DNA of 64,000 bases from NCBI GenBank assembly GCA_023428135.1, contig JAEYZG010000040.1, positions 1 to 64,000 on the forward strand, read 5' to 3'. Origin of the DNA: Bacteroidota bacterium (GTDB taxonomy: Bacteria; Bacteroidota; Bacteroidia; Cytophagales; Cytophagaceae). Below the pieces are notes generated by a model. That model searched no databases. It saw nothing but the letters and a program-made list of their open reading frames with translations, and had not been told where the DNA came from. Made by a program: the position numbers and the translations under genes. The stretch's first letter is position 1. Every line of letters starts with the position of its first letter. This document shows positions 17,454 to 26,838 of the stretch, in pieces.

Positions 17454-18719
17454 ATGAAAATTTACCTCCAATCAATGAACCATTTTTTCTTTATCATTTT
17501 AGTATTTTATTTTTTGCTCTCTGTTAACCTTGAAAGCTATTCCCAATCTCTATATAAATATGAATTCCGCATATTTAAAGATGGCAAATTAGTTACTGAT
17601 AAAACCAGAAACATTCGGGTAGAGGCAGGTAAGTATAATTTATATTCTCAAAAGTATGTCAGGCTCTCAGACACTTGTGCCGATCCGGGAAAATACTGCT
17701 TTACCGGTCTTTTCGATTGCAGGGAAGAATCTAATGAAAAACTACTTTTAAAAATATTCATTAAGAAAGATTCAATGATCATTTATACCAATGTATCGCT
17801 AGATTCACTGGTTTATAAGCCAGGTGAATATTTTTTTAATCAAAGCATTGCAAGTTATTTCAATACCGTACCTGCTAAAGGTGTAAGCATTAAATTAGTA
17901 AGTGATCTTGTCAAATTAAAACGTAAAAGGACTCATCAATGGAGCATTAATACGCCATCCTTTTTTACCAGTCTTCAGCACGATTTGAATGAATATGAGG
18001 ACCTTAAGATTGATCCGCTTGATTCTTCGATTTTTGTTACAAAGAATTATAACTCCATATTATCTACAAAAGATCTGGGGGCTCATTGGATGAAAATTGA
18101 ACCAAGGTTTAAAGATAAAATCTTAAATATCTGCTTCACAGATGATGGCAATAAATATCTGATTATAAAAAGGGGAGATCATTCCTTTAAATCTGATTTC
18201 AACACTTATTTTAAAAGTGATATTTTAATGGATTCCATTGAAGACAAGGGATGGGATCATTTTAAATGTCCGGAGAGCAATACGGTACATCAATTTGCTT
18301 TTAAACTGAAGGATAAAAGTGTTGATGATGATTATCCAACAAATGAATATCTACAATATGATTGTGATAGCTATCCTGTAACTTATAGAGACAAAGGGAA
18401 CCCTGTTTTTCATATAAAGCGTAATGTTAAATTTTGGAATACAGCTTCTCAGAAAATGGAATATGTAAATCCTGAATATCCCTTGCTTTATGAATTCAAT
18501 CATCAGAAGATTTTACTTTTAGACTATTGTTTCCTGTATTCGGAAGATGGTAAACACTGGAAATATTATCCCTTTAGTGATTTTGATGAATACAGACCAT
18601 TTGAATATGACAGGTGGCTTCATTCTACTGAAGTATCCCATTTTTATTGGCTGGAAGGTAAAGGGTTTTTGTTCAGATATAGAGATGTGGGACTGTTTTT
18701 GATAGATGTTTATCATTGA
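17454..18719 (+). CDS. secreted protein of unknown function with Asp-box-like motifs
   Basis: A 421-residue protein with an N-terminal hydrophobic signal (FFFIILVFYFLLSVNL, cut near SYSQS). No family was recognised. Two segments resemble Asp-box (BNR) hairpins of beta-propellers: STKDLGAHWMKIEP near residue 204 and YSEDGKHWKYYP near 360. This suggests a propeller-like fold in the C-terminal two thirds. There is no T9SS sorting domain at the C-terminus, which ends in LFLIDVYH. A second in-frame ATG at 17475 would give a more compact signal peptide. Confidence 0.6.
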   Translation: MKIYLQSMNHFFFIILVFYFLLSVNLESYSQSLYKYEFRIFKDGKLVTDKTRNIRVEAGKYNLYSQKYVRLSDTCADPGKYCFTGLFDCREESNEKLLLKIFIKKDSMIIYTNVSLDSLVYKPGEYFFNQSIASYFNTVPAKGVSIKLVSDLVKLKRKRTHQWSINTPSFFTSLQHDLNEYEDLKIDPLDSSIFVTKNYNSILSTKDLGAHWMKIEPRFKDKILNICFTDDGNKYLIIKRGDHSFKSDFNTYFKSDILMDSIEDKGWDHFKCPESNTVHQFAFKLKDKSVDDDYPTNEYLQYDCDSYPVTYRDKGNPVFHIKRNVKFWNTASQKMEYVNPEYPLLYEFNHQKILLLDYCFLYSEDGKHWKYYPFSDFDEYRPFEYDRWLHSTEVSHFYWLEGKGFLFRYRDVGLFLIDVYH

Positions 18720-18779
18720 TAAATCAAGCTAAAATAGTTGTAAAAGAAGCTAGAGAAAATAAAAGATGAAGGGCAATTC

Positions 18780-18856
18780 TTGAAGGACTTAGGTCAACTT
18801 AAGGAACCTTTGTTAGTCATGCTGAACTTGTGAAGCATCTTTCGGAGTCCAAGATC
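18780..18856. repeat. degenerate family 2 interior fragment
   Basis: GGTCAACTTAAGGAACCTTT followed by AGTCATGCTGAACTTGTGAAGCATCT (given here as a motif class) matches the left interior of the family 2 element (CCGTCAACTTAAAGAATCCT, GTTGAGCTTGCGAAACATCT). It runs directly into the family 3 copy at 18857. Confidence 0.45.
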
Positions 18857-19065
18857 CTGTTAATTCTAAATTCCTGTAAATCCAGATTCAGACAATCTCA
18901 CAATACTGAAGGGATTGAATATTTATAGATAGCTGGACATTGCCTTGGTGCGACCCCTACAGGGTCGTATGTTATTTGTCTGCTCTTATCTATAAACATT
19001 TGACCTCTTCGAGGTCAGGACTTTTCTCAGAACTTTCATGCCTTGCAGTATTGACAGAATCTCGC
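18857..19065. repeat. copy 2 of the 210-bp triple-hairpin repeat (family 3)
   Basis: Same order and spacing as the copy at 16625-16835. The second and third hairpins (CGACCCCTACAGGGTCG, GACCTCTTCGAGGTC) are fully preserved, while the first is decayed (ATACTGAAGGGAT). Small reading frames over this stretch are chance products of the repeat. Confidence 0.7.
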
Positions 19066-19112
19066 CTGCCCTCCATGGCTGTCACCATGAAGAATCTTTA
19101 CTTTTCATACCT

Positions 19113-19317
19113 CTCCCTGGCCGGTGTCTGCACCGGACGGAATCTATCAATCACAGCTTAGTCAAAATATTCTCTGTAATCTGTGATAAAAAAATACCTT
19201 ATCATTTCAAACAAATTGAGGCAGAACATCGATAGTCATCAGGCATTATTAATAGCTGGTTTTTTTAATACAGCACTTATGGAAAGTTTCCGTCCGGTGC
19301 AGACACCGGCCGGGGAG
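19113..19317. mobile_element. family 1 palindromic element, 205 bp, both ends present
   Basis: Left end CTCCCTGGCCGGTGTCTGCA and right end GTCCGGTGCAGACACCGGCC plus GGGGAG. The interior keeps the TCTGTGATAAAA and ATCGATAGTCATCAGGCATT blocks but has lost about 50 bp before the right end. It lies 34 bp before the terminator at 19351. Confidence 0.7.
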
Positions 19318-19350
19318 GAAGAACCACTAAGTTGCCTATTAAATACAAAG

Positions 19351-19379
19351 AGCCCCAACATAGAAGCCGGGGCTTTTTT
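19351..19379 (+). terminator. hairpin terminator downstream of the minus-strand operon
   Basis: A six-base stem AGCCCC/GGGGCT with a 12-base loop, followed on the plus strand by six T. The nearest gene is the minus-strand 832-residue protein, ending at 19403. Read from that side the hairpin is followed only by CTCTTTGTATTT, so it may act in both directions but fits the plus strand best. The plus-strand gene upstream ends at 18719. Confidence 0.6.
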
Positions 19380-19402
19380 AATTTGTGTTTTACTAATGAT
19401 TA

Positions 19403-21901
19403 TTACCTTCCGATCACCAGCTTACCATTAAACAACTCCCCATCACCAGAAAGAAGTCTGTAAATATACATTCCGTTTGATAATTTCTCAGAAGGCTTAT
19501 AAGACACCGGCACAGTTGTTCCTCCTGTTATTTCGCCTTTAAAGATCTCTGCAACTTCCGTTCCTTTTGTATCAAAAAGCTTCAAGTTGACTAACTGAGA
19601 TTGAGGAGAATAAATCTGGAAAGTTGTATATTCAGTCAATGGATTCGGTGCTACCTGAATGAATTTGTTCAGATAAGCTAAGCCAGGATTGATCTGAAGC
19701 GCTTCGCATTCTGCTGCATCCGTAATCTGTTCAACAAAGATGGTATCAGAGTTTGCAGTACAACCGATTTCATTCTGAACTTTCAATGCAATTTTCCCAG
19801 GTGTACTTACAACGATCTGTGAACTCGTTTCTCCGGTAGACCATGAATAAGTAGCCATATTAGCAGGTCCTTTTAATGTAAGTGGTTTACCTTCACATGT
19901 TTTAAACTCTGTGCTGGCAGAAATCAACTGTGCAGGAAAATTATGAACTACAAAGTTTATTGAATCTTTGCTACTGCAACCACTGGCATCTGTCACTTCA
20001 ATAAGGTATTTGCCTGAAACTGACGTTGTGAAGGTATTACCAATATTTCCGTTTGACCAGCGATAAGCAGAATAAATTGGCAGGATACTTAATTCTGTTG
20101 TATCCCCCATACAGGCAGCCTGTCCTTTTGAAGAAAGAATTTTTGCAGGAACATGCTCTATAACATTTATATGATTATTAGCTATGTCAAAGATCGTATC
20201 TGAAATGGAGCTGGTAATCTTTATCAGATAATCATTTTCAGTTGATAGTTCAAAGGGTATAGGCCAATAATAGCTTTTCAATCTATCAGGTACATTTGTG
20301 GCAGCAAGATCAAAAGTTTCTCCGTTGTTTGTGGATACATAGATATTAAGACTATCAACTCCGAATGAATTCCATTCTATTGCATAGCCACCACCCAGGC
20401 ATATTGGTTGTTTTGTATCAGGATCTTTCAATCTTACAAATGGTTCTGCCTTAGGGGAGAAGCATAGATCTGAAGAGGTTTTTGACTCTTCGTTTCCTGT
20501 ATTATCACGAGCTATGGTATAAGCACAATACTTCTTATTCGGATCTCCTTTAATCATGACAACGGAATCTGCAGAGATTTGGGACGCATATTTTGTAAAA
20601 TTATTCCCGTTATCATAAGAAAGATATAAGTCATAGTTTTTTACACCTGAACCACCCAGACCATAATCATCCATGATCGTTACCAGATAAGCATAAGAGG
20701 AATCAGCAATAACATCACTACGTTTATAAGCCGATAAAGGAGGAACAGCATCAATTGTATTGAATATAGCAGGGGTCAGGAGCTCCTCCTGAGTATCGAA
20801 TACGATCGAAGCAACGGCATCTATAGTATCTCCTGTAGACGAAGCAAGGTCAGGAGCCACCGTAAAGGATACAAAACCTTCACCTCTTCGAGTAATCGAA
20901 TCATTGATCAGCAAGAATCCTAAATGGGCAGCAGGTTCATTTCCTGTGAGAGGGTCTTTGGATTCAAAGATCCAGAATGCTTCTTTTTTAACAACATCTA
21001 TCCCTGCAATAACATCAACGATCACTTCAAGAGAGTCCTTGACATCCAGCCTACCAGTATAATAGGTGCTGTTAGAAGGTACTTCAAAGACGAAATCTCC
21101 GAAACCAAAACTGCCAAGCCGGAATGAATAGATGTTCAGATGAGGATCAATAGGAGATCGTATTACAACCTTTTGTGCAGGAGCTGTAGCGAACTCAGGA
21201 TCGTTTTCAAAACGAATGGTATAAGGGAGAATGTCTTTTACAGAAACCCATCTCTGAGGGCCAAATCCATTAGGACCTAGAATATCGTTGGGATCTCTTG
21301 GAAATACTACCGGAATATCTATATCGTCGTCATCATCGTCATCATCACAGTCCTCTGTTTTGATCTTAACTTCTGTTGAATCCCTTTGAAAACATCCGGA
21401 ACTGTCTGTTGCTGTAACCTGAAAATCTCCATCTCCACTTACCTCTATTTTCTCTTCGGTTGATCCTGTTGACCATTTTAACTCACATTCGGCACAAACA
21501 CTGGTGACTGCATGTAACTCGACATCCTGGTCTTCAGCATCGCTGCAGAAAGTCCTGTCGCCACCGCCCTGAATACTTACTCTTGGTTTGTCTTCAAGCA
21601 CACCGACATTAATTGATTTTTCAAATATACAACTGTTACGGTCTCTTATGATAAGATAATAATCGCCCCTTGGTATATCATGAAGATGATCTTCTGTAGA
21701 GCCGTCATTCCAGAGGAATGTATATGGACCGTTTTTACCTTTCAGTGTTACATCTATTTTCCCATCTTCTTTTCCATTGCAGGTTGCAGGAGTAACTTTT
21801 ATCTCTACCTGCGCATAGCCTTGCAGACTGAATGAACTGACAATGAGAAATAACAGGATGTATTTATAGGTATATAAAAACGCAGAAATATGATTCTTCA
21901 T
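19403..21901 (-). CDS. exported Ig/SprB-repeat protein with T9SS type A sorting domain (last gene of giant operon)
   Basis: An 832-residue protein. It has a signal peptide, a SprB-type module (CNGKEDGKIDVTLKGKNGPY, then FLWNDGSTEDHL) near 35-95, an Ig-like module with FCSDAEDQDVELHA, a run of eight Asp, and a beta-sandwich region (DPNDILGPNGFGPQRWVSV to IVFDTQEELLTPAIFNTID) like those preceding T9SS tails in other Bacteroidota proteins. Further Ig-like segments follow (AYRWSNGN, YSWSTGET). The sorting domain starts at VAPNPLTEYTTFQIYSPQSQ and ends in NGKLVIGR. It is the only protein of the four-gene operon with a visible sorting domain. It starts at an ATG five bases after the previous stop. 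Confidence 0.85.
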   Translation of the reverse strand: MKNHISAFLYTYKYILLFLIVSSFSLQGYAQVEIKVTPATCNGKEDGKIDVTLKGKNGPYTFLWNDGSTEDHLHDIPRGDYYLIIRDRNSCIFEKSINVGVLEDKPRVSIQGGGDRTFCSDAEDQDVELHAVTSVCAECELKWSTGSTEEKIEVSGDGDFQVTATDSSGCFQRDSTEVKIKTEDCDDDDDDDDIDIPVVFPRDPNDILGPNGFGPQRWVSVKDILPYTIRFENDPEFATAPAQKVVIRSPIDPHLNIYSFRLGSFGFGDFVFEVPSNSTYYTGRLDVKDSLEVIVDVIAGIDVVKKEAFWIFESKDPLTGNEPAAHLGFLLINDSITRRGEGFVSFTVAPDLASSTGDTIDAVASIVFDTQEELLTPAIFNTIDAVPPLSAYKRSDVIADSSYAYLVTIMDDYGLGGSGVKNYDLYLSYDNGNNFTKYASQISADSVVMIKGDPNKKYCAYTIARDNTGNEESKTSSDLCFSPKAEPFVRLKDPDTKQPICLGGGYAIEWNSFGVDSLNIYVSTNNGETFDLAATNVPDRLKSYYWPIPFELSTENDYLIKITSSISDTIFDIANNHINVIEHVPAKILSSKGQAACMGDTTELSILPIYSAYRWSNGNIGNTFTTSVSGKYLIEVTDASGCSSKDSINFVVHNFPAQLISASTEFKTCEGKPLTLKGPANMATYSWSTGETSSQIVVSTPGKIALKVQNEIGCTANSDTIFVEQITDAAECEALQINPGLAYLNKFIQVAPNPLTEYTTFQIYSPQSQLVNLKLFDTKGTEVAEIFKGEITGGTTVPVSYKPSEKLSNGMYIYRLLSGDGELFNGKLVIGR

Positions 21902-21906
21902 AACGT

Positions 21907-23988
21907 TTACTTTTTAATGTCTTTTAAATTAAGTGTAATACTGGCTGCCGGACTAATTTCACCTTTGTTTGATACTGCAGCAACTTTAAAGGTATAAGCG
22001 CTACGACCAGGATTATTGATTTGATAACTGAAATTCAACTCCTTGTGTAAATTACCTCTTGTGATTTGATGAAAGGCATTCTCAGAACTTTCATCTGTAA
22101 AAAGTATATAGCCTTTAATGTCCTGGATTTGTTCTTTATTAAATTCCCAGGTAAGGTCTGCATAAGATTTACCTTTATCTTTTCTCAATGCTATCCTTAA
22201 ATTCTCTGGTGAAGATAATTTATAGGAAGGCAGATAAAGAGGAGAGACAGAACTCTTTCTGGAAACTACTGCACCAATGGCTTCTACCTGATACACATTG
22301 ACTTTTTTAGCATCTTGAGGATTATAAAGTTGTACAACATATTTTCTGCTTTCCTTTGGAAGATCTTCAGGAGTAGCAATGATGTGTCCGTTTACCAGTA
22401 TATTAAAACCTTTTATTGCTGTTTCTTTTGGATATTCCCAGGAAAGCTCTGTAAGGTTGTTTTTATTAAGAGTAGCAGAAAGGGAATTGAATAGGGGAAG
22501 GTTCAAAAGCGGAACACTGCATTTTACAGTACTTCCTTCTCCACGCATACCTTTTTCATTTACAGGAACAATGCTGAATTGATATTCTAAACCTCCGTCT
22601 CCGGATATTTCATATAAGATTTCATTGCTTTTAATAAGAGGGATACTGAGGTTTTCAATAAGCTTTCCGGTACCTTCTTCATCTGAAAGAAACACAAAAC
22701 CAAATGTGTTCTTACTTGTGCTTTTCGCCCAGGAAAGATGTACATGAGGTTTGTCCATGATCATTTGGAATTCAGCTTTAAGACTGTCTGGTTTTAAAGG
22801 AATTTTTACTCCGGTGTAGAATACGTCAGCGGGACTACCAAACCATTCCTTACCTTTCTTATCTGTCACTGAAAGTCTGTATATATAGCTTTGGCCATAC
22901 CCAAGACCGGTAGTATCGGTATAAATTTTATTCTTATAATTCAGCTTCGTTATTCTGGTAAACTGTAACGTGTCCGCATTTCTCCTTTCAAGATAAAATT
23001 CTTTGATCCGCTTTTTATCGGATAGGAGAGAGTCTGTTTTCCAATATATCCGGAGATCTGTATCATTTACAACAGATATGGAATCTATGGGAGGAGTAAG
23101 AAGACTTTTATATAAAGCTGCTTTGAACTTAAATTCAAATGGTCTGAGCTGCGTCTGAAGGATTGTTACAGGAATAAAGGAATAGGTATAATCCAGCAAT
23201 GTATTGACACTTTCATCTGTAAATAACCAATGCAGTTGTCCGTTATCAGACTTCTGATATCCGATTAATTCTTCTGTAAGATTCGTTTCCTTTCCTGATT
23301 TATCTTCTTTTCTGCTGATCTTAAATCCGAATAGTCCTGCTTTAAAATAGTCTTTTTCATTCACTGACCAGACAAGTTTTACTTTTCCTTTGTTCACGCT
23401 TGCTTCTATTAAAGGATTGATTTTAACGTCCCCGGGAGAGAGCGTAGCGACAGGTTGTTCAGACTCATGTCCATCTTCAAATACATAAAATAAACCATAG
23501 GTTGTATTGTCAGATTTCTTGTAAGTATGATCAATAAAAGCGAATCCTAAAATCAATGCCACGCTATAGTCCTGTTTCATATTTAATCTGTCACCGGATT
23601 TAAGACCTCCTGATTGCTGAAGCTTTTGAAGCAATTCTTCTTTAGTGATCTTACTTAATTTGCCTTCTGAAAGGTATTTTAAATAAGTTTGTTGAATGCT
23701 TTTTGCTTCATCATCATCAAGTCCCTGATTTCCCCAATTTCTTTCATCTACCTGAGGAAAGATTGTCTCCTTGTTGAGTTTGTACCAACCTGCATTTCCA
23801 CTTCGCTTTTTTATATTAAAACCAACCAGATTTTGTGGCCAGTCATAGGTCTCCCAATAAAGCTTCATAGCCTTATCCGTTTCGCCGCCTCTCAGGCTTG
23901 CTCCGCTTCTTTGGGCTAAAACCTTATAAGCAGGATTAAGAAAGATAGCGACTATGAAAAGTAATATCAGTCTATAAATATTTTTCAC
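21907..23988 (-). CDS. exported Fn3-like multi-domain protein
   Basis: A 693-residue protein with a signal peptide (YRLILLFIVAIFLNPAYKVLAQ). Beyond residue 180 it is a string of fibronectin type III-like modules, visible as recurring V-x-L-x-W and Y-x-Y/F-x-V strands (KVKLVWSVNEKDYFKAGLFG, HVHLSWAKS, LTELSWEYPKETAIKGFNIL, ADLTWEFNKEQIQDIKGYIL). The first 180 residues contain an unrecognised region (DDDEAKSIQQTYLKYLSEGK). The only plausible start is the GTG at 23988, since the ATG two codons earlier is followed at once by a stop. It is third in the operon, 11 bp after the preceding gene, and has no sorting domain. Its role is probably structural or binding at the cell surface. Confidence 0.75.
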   Translation of the reverse strand: MKNIYRLILLFIVAIFLNPAYKVLAQRSGASLRGGETDKAMKLYWETYDWPQNLVGFNIKKRSGNAGWYKLNKETIFPQVDERNWGNQGLDDDEAKSIQQTYLKYLSEGKLSKITKEELLQKLQQSGGLKSGDRLNMKQDYSVALILGFAFIDHTYKKSDNTTYGLFYVFEDGHESEQPVATLSPGDVKINPLIEASVNKGKVKLVWSVNEKDYFKAGLFGFKISRKEDKSGKETNLTEELIGYQKSDNGQLHWLFTDESVNTLLDYTYSFIPVTILQTQLRPFEFKFKAALYKSLLTPPIDSISVVNDTDLRIYWKTDSLLSDKKRIKEFYLERRNADTLQFTRITKLNYKNKIYTDTTGLGYGQSYIYRLSVTDKKGKEWFGSPADVFYTGVKIPLKPDSLKAEFQMIMDKPHVHLSWAKSTSKNTFGFVFLSDEEGTGKLIENLSIPLIKSNEILYEISGDGGLEYQFSIVPVNEKGMRGEGSTVKCSVPLLNLPLFNSLSATLNKNNLTELSWEYPKETAIKGFNILVNGHIIATPEDLPKESRKYVVQLYNPQDAKKVNVYQVEAIGAVVSRKSSVSPLYLPSYKLSSPENLRIALRKDKGKSYADLTWEFNKEQIQDIKGYILFTDESSENAFHQITRGNLHKELNFSYQINNPGRSAYTFKVAAVSNKGEISPAASITLNLKDIKK

Positions 23989-23999
23989 AACTGCTTACA

Positions 24000-26807
24000 T
24001 TAGAATTTTAATACAATAGGACGGCTTTCCTCTTCATGATCAGCTCCTGAAAATTTCAGATGTCCTTTAAGTATTGTAAATGATCCATCATAGCTCATCT
24101 CCATATCACCGTCAACATTGACATTGGTAGATCTGACACAATCAACACAGGTAGCGATGCAAGGCCATTTGACACTTACTCTGCTTATTCCGTTAACATG
24201 TGTTTTTATTGTTCCGGTAAAACCTTCAGAGTTCACCTGAGTATTGAATGATCCTCCCATTTTAAGACTGAAATATCCATGTATTCCAAAGCCCAGCCTG
24301 GTATCTGAATTGTCCGCCGTAACACAATTCGCAGGGTCAAACCTTTCAGGATAGATGATCTGCATTTCTTTTGAATAGTCAATAGCTCCCGTAACGGTTC
24401 CTGTGATGCCTTCATCATCTCCTGCTGCTCCTCTGAGATCAATTGAACCATTCATTGTTACCTGCTTCATAATGTGCCCTGAAATTCCCATAGCCTTTGC
24501 GCTCCATCCGCTTTGATTCACTTTGAAGTTCATTTTTCCTGTGGAAAGAGATAGTAAGTTACCGTTTCTTGCCGGGATTTTAAGTGATGCATTAGTACTA
24601 CCCGATACATCGTTGGTACCAAGTAAATAGGAGGCTTTCAGAGCACCTTTAAAATAATGAGGTGATCTTGCAGGCACTCTTACTTCACCCTCAAGTTCAA
24701 GAGAGCTTTTGTTGCCAATCACCAATGTTACATCTCCTTTAAGTCCTATGATATCAGCAGCATCTTTGATTCCCAGAACAAATCCTATCAGATACGTTCC
24801 CTGGCTTGCAGAATTATTCCTGTGATCATAATTATAGCCGAAGCGACCACCCAGTTCATCGATACGAATAACGGGACCTACAGGAAATCCTTTGGCTGAC
24901 TGCATTGTAAGTTCAAAAAAACCATAATTAAAATCTTCCATGGAGCCAAGCACAACTTCTCCTCCGATTTTTATTCCTCCTTCTAGTGATCCGGTATATT
25001 TTCCTCTGAACTCATCATTGCCATAGCTTAGACTTGCTTTGATTGTAAGAGGGTAATTAGTGGATTCAAAAACAAGTTTACCAATAGAAACTGAACCTTC
25101 ACCTGATATAATAAAATCTGTAACATCACATTTGGTTGACTTACCAATTTCAAGATTGGCGGTGATTGCCAAACCTTTGTCTTTGACATATATCGCTTTA
25201 CTTACATTGAAATTAATCTTCTTATATTTAACTTTTCCTTTAAAGCTGAATATAGTCAGTTCTCCATTAATGATTTTGAATTCGCTAATTTCGAAGGGAT
25301 TGTCAAAATCCTGATGTTTTGCTTTTATTTTACTTCCGCTGATTTCATGCAAATTAAATTCATAGTCAACCGTAGTACTTAGGCTTCCTTCTATTTTACA
25401 ACCGAATGCTATGAGATTAGAGAACTTGGCTGTTCCTTCCGCAGAATTTCCATTCATACTGACATCTACGGTTACTTCACCTTTGGTATTCTTGATCTCT
25501 TTGATTGCTATCTCTGCTTCTCCATCTTTAAATACAATATCGTTTTCATCAATTTTCCATGTGAATTTCCATCTTAGCTTTTTAATTGAGGCATTAAATC
25601 CCTTGGTGGAAAAGCTCGCACTGTTTTTAGCTATAAGCTCTGCGTTCAAGTCCCCTTTGGAAGTAAGACTTCCTTTAGCTTCAGCAATAACAGACGTGTT
25701 CTTTTTTAATTGGATTATTACATTTTTTACACCTCCGAAATCATACTCTCCTTCAAAACTTGTAGAAGAAGTATATCTGTAAACAAATTCACCTGATGTG
25801 CCTTTGGCTAACTCTGCAATACCACCTAATGAAACTGCCTCTACCTGATTAATTGTAAATTTTGTCTCACCTGAGATCGCTCCGTCTGATGTTACTGTCA
25901 GTTTCATACTTGTCAGATTTGCCATTATCGGTCCGAATTGCCTTGTAGGCGCTTTTCCACTCCATTCAAGTGAAACTTCTTTAAAGCTCATTTCGGCTCC
26001 GCTACCTTTCTGTTTCCATGAAGCTCTCACGCCATCCAGATCAATAGATACCGGTGTGTGGAAGAAACCTTTCATATCGAGATGTAGTCTGACTTTATTG
26101 GTAGAATAAGAGCAATACCCATCGCCAGCTGAACCTGATGATTGAATGGATTCAGTTAAATGAATTCTGAGGAGTCCAAATTTTATTTCTCCATCTAAAT
26201 CAGGGCAGCACTCTTCCGGATCACCTATACAGATATTTTCTTCTGAATAACATGTTTCTGTTTTATTATCTGCCGCTTGTTTATCCTGCGCTCTGACCTT
26301 TATTGTTGCCGGCTCAGTGGATGCTTTTACTCTTCCGTTACTTTCTCCGATGGTAGCATCTGATCCACTTGCTTCTGATATTGACCAGACAATAGTCCGT
26401 CCACTTGGTTCTGTTGTAACTGTTGCCAGTGCTGTGGACTTCCCATCAGCAGGCAAAGTGGAAGGATTAAATTTAATTCCTTTAACCAGAACAGGAGTGA
26501 TGGTCACGGACTCCTGACAAGTAAAACCGTCAGCATCTGTTACACGCACTACATAGACAGTTTTCACATCTGGCACTGTTATTTCTGGATTAGCTTCACT
26601 TGAACTAAATCCTCCCGGAACAGAATGCCATTGATAGGTATATTTATCCGGCGAATCTGGACCGGCTGTGGGACTCCCGCCAAGTCTGACTTTTGTTCCC
26701 GGACATTCTGTTCTGTTTTCTCCAGGATTTATATCTATCGCAAAGGTGTTTTGCATACATATAAGGAGAAAGAAAAGTACAGTCGATAGTTTAAAATATG
26801 CTCGCAT
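24000..26807 (-). CDS. exported beta-rich protein of unknown family
   Basis: A 935-residue protein starting at the ATG at 26807 (MRAYFKLSTVLFFLLICMQN, signal peptide cut near TFAI); a TTG four codons earlier is also open. An Ig-like domain (RTECPGTKVRLGGSPT to ESVTITPV) and a bacterial Ig-like segment (IKFNPSTLPADGKSTALATV) are followed by about 750 residues of short amphipathic beta strands with frequent G-x-V/I-x-G and KG-x-L patterns (EFRGKYTGSLEGGIKIGGEV, LKGDVTLVIGNKSSLELEGE). This suggests a long beta-solenoid or beta-taco fold. Several Cys pairs occur (CPDLDG region, CIATCVDC). There is no sorting domain. It is second in the operon. Confidence 0.7.
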   Translation of the reverse strand: MRAYFKLSTVLFFLLICMQNTFAIDINPGENRTECPGTKVRLGGSPTAGPDSPDKYTYQWHSVPGGFSSSEANPEITVPDVKTVYVVRVTDADGFTCQESVTITPVLVKGIKFNPSTLPADGKSTALATVTTEPSGRTIVWSISEASGSDATIGESNGRVKASTEPATIKVRAQDKQAADNKTETCYSEENICIGDPEECCPDLDGEIKFGLLRIHLTESIQSSGSAGDGYCSYSTNKVRLHLDMKGFFHTPVSIDLDGVRASWKQKGSGAEMSFKEVSLEWSGKAPTRQFGPIMANLTSMKLTVTSDGAISGETKFTINQVEAVSLGGIAELAKGTSGEFVYRYTSSTSFEGEYDFGGVKNVIIQLKKNTSVIAEAKGSLTSKGDLNAELIAKNSASFSTKGFNASIKKLRWKFTWKIDENDIVFKDGEAEIAIKEIKNTKGEVTVDVSMNGNSAEGTAKFSNLIAFGCKIEGSLSTTVDYEFNLHEISGSKIKAKHQDFDNPFEISEFKIINGELTIFSFKGKVKYKKINFNVSKAIYVKDKGLAITANLEIGKSTKCDVTDFIISGEGSVSIGKLVFESTNYPLTIKASLSYGNDEFRGKYTGSLEGGIKIGGEVVLGSMEDFNYGFFELTMQSAKGFPVGPVIRIDELGGRFGYNYDHRNNSASQGTYLIGFVLGIKDAADIIGLKGDVTLVIGNKSSLELEGEVRVPARSPHYFKGALKASYLLGTNDVSGSTNASLKIPARNGNLLSLSTGKMNFKVNQSGWSAKAMGISGHIMKQVTMNGSIDLRGAAGDDEGITGTVTGAIDYSKEMQIIYPERFDPANCVTADNSDTRLGFGIHGYFSLKMGGSFNTQVNSEGFTGTIKTHVNGISRVSVKWPCIATCVDCVRSTNVNVDGDMEMSYDGSFTILKGHLKFSGADHEEESRPIVLKF

Positions 26808-26838
26808 TGGAATCTTCAATTTTTATATGATGCAAAAA

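Noticed and set aside
18940..19431. Three overlapping plus-strand frames of 65-82 codons
   Set aside because: They are made of the family 3 repeat, a family 1 element and the terminator, and cannot be genes.
25411..25782. 123-codon plus-strand frame opposite the 935-residue protein
   Set aside because: It lies wholly within a long well-supported minus-strand gene and shows no domain or signal of its own.
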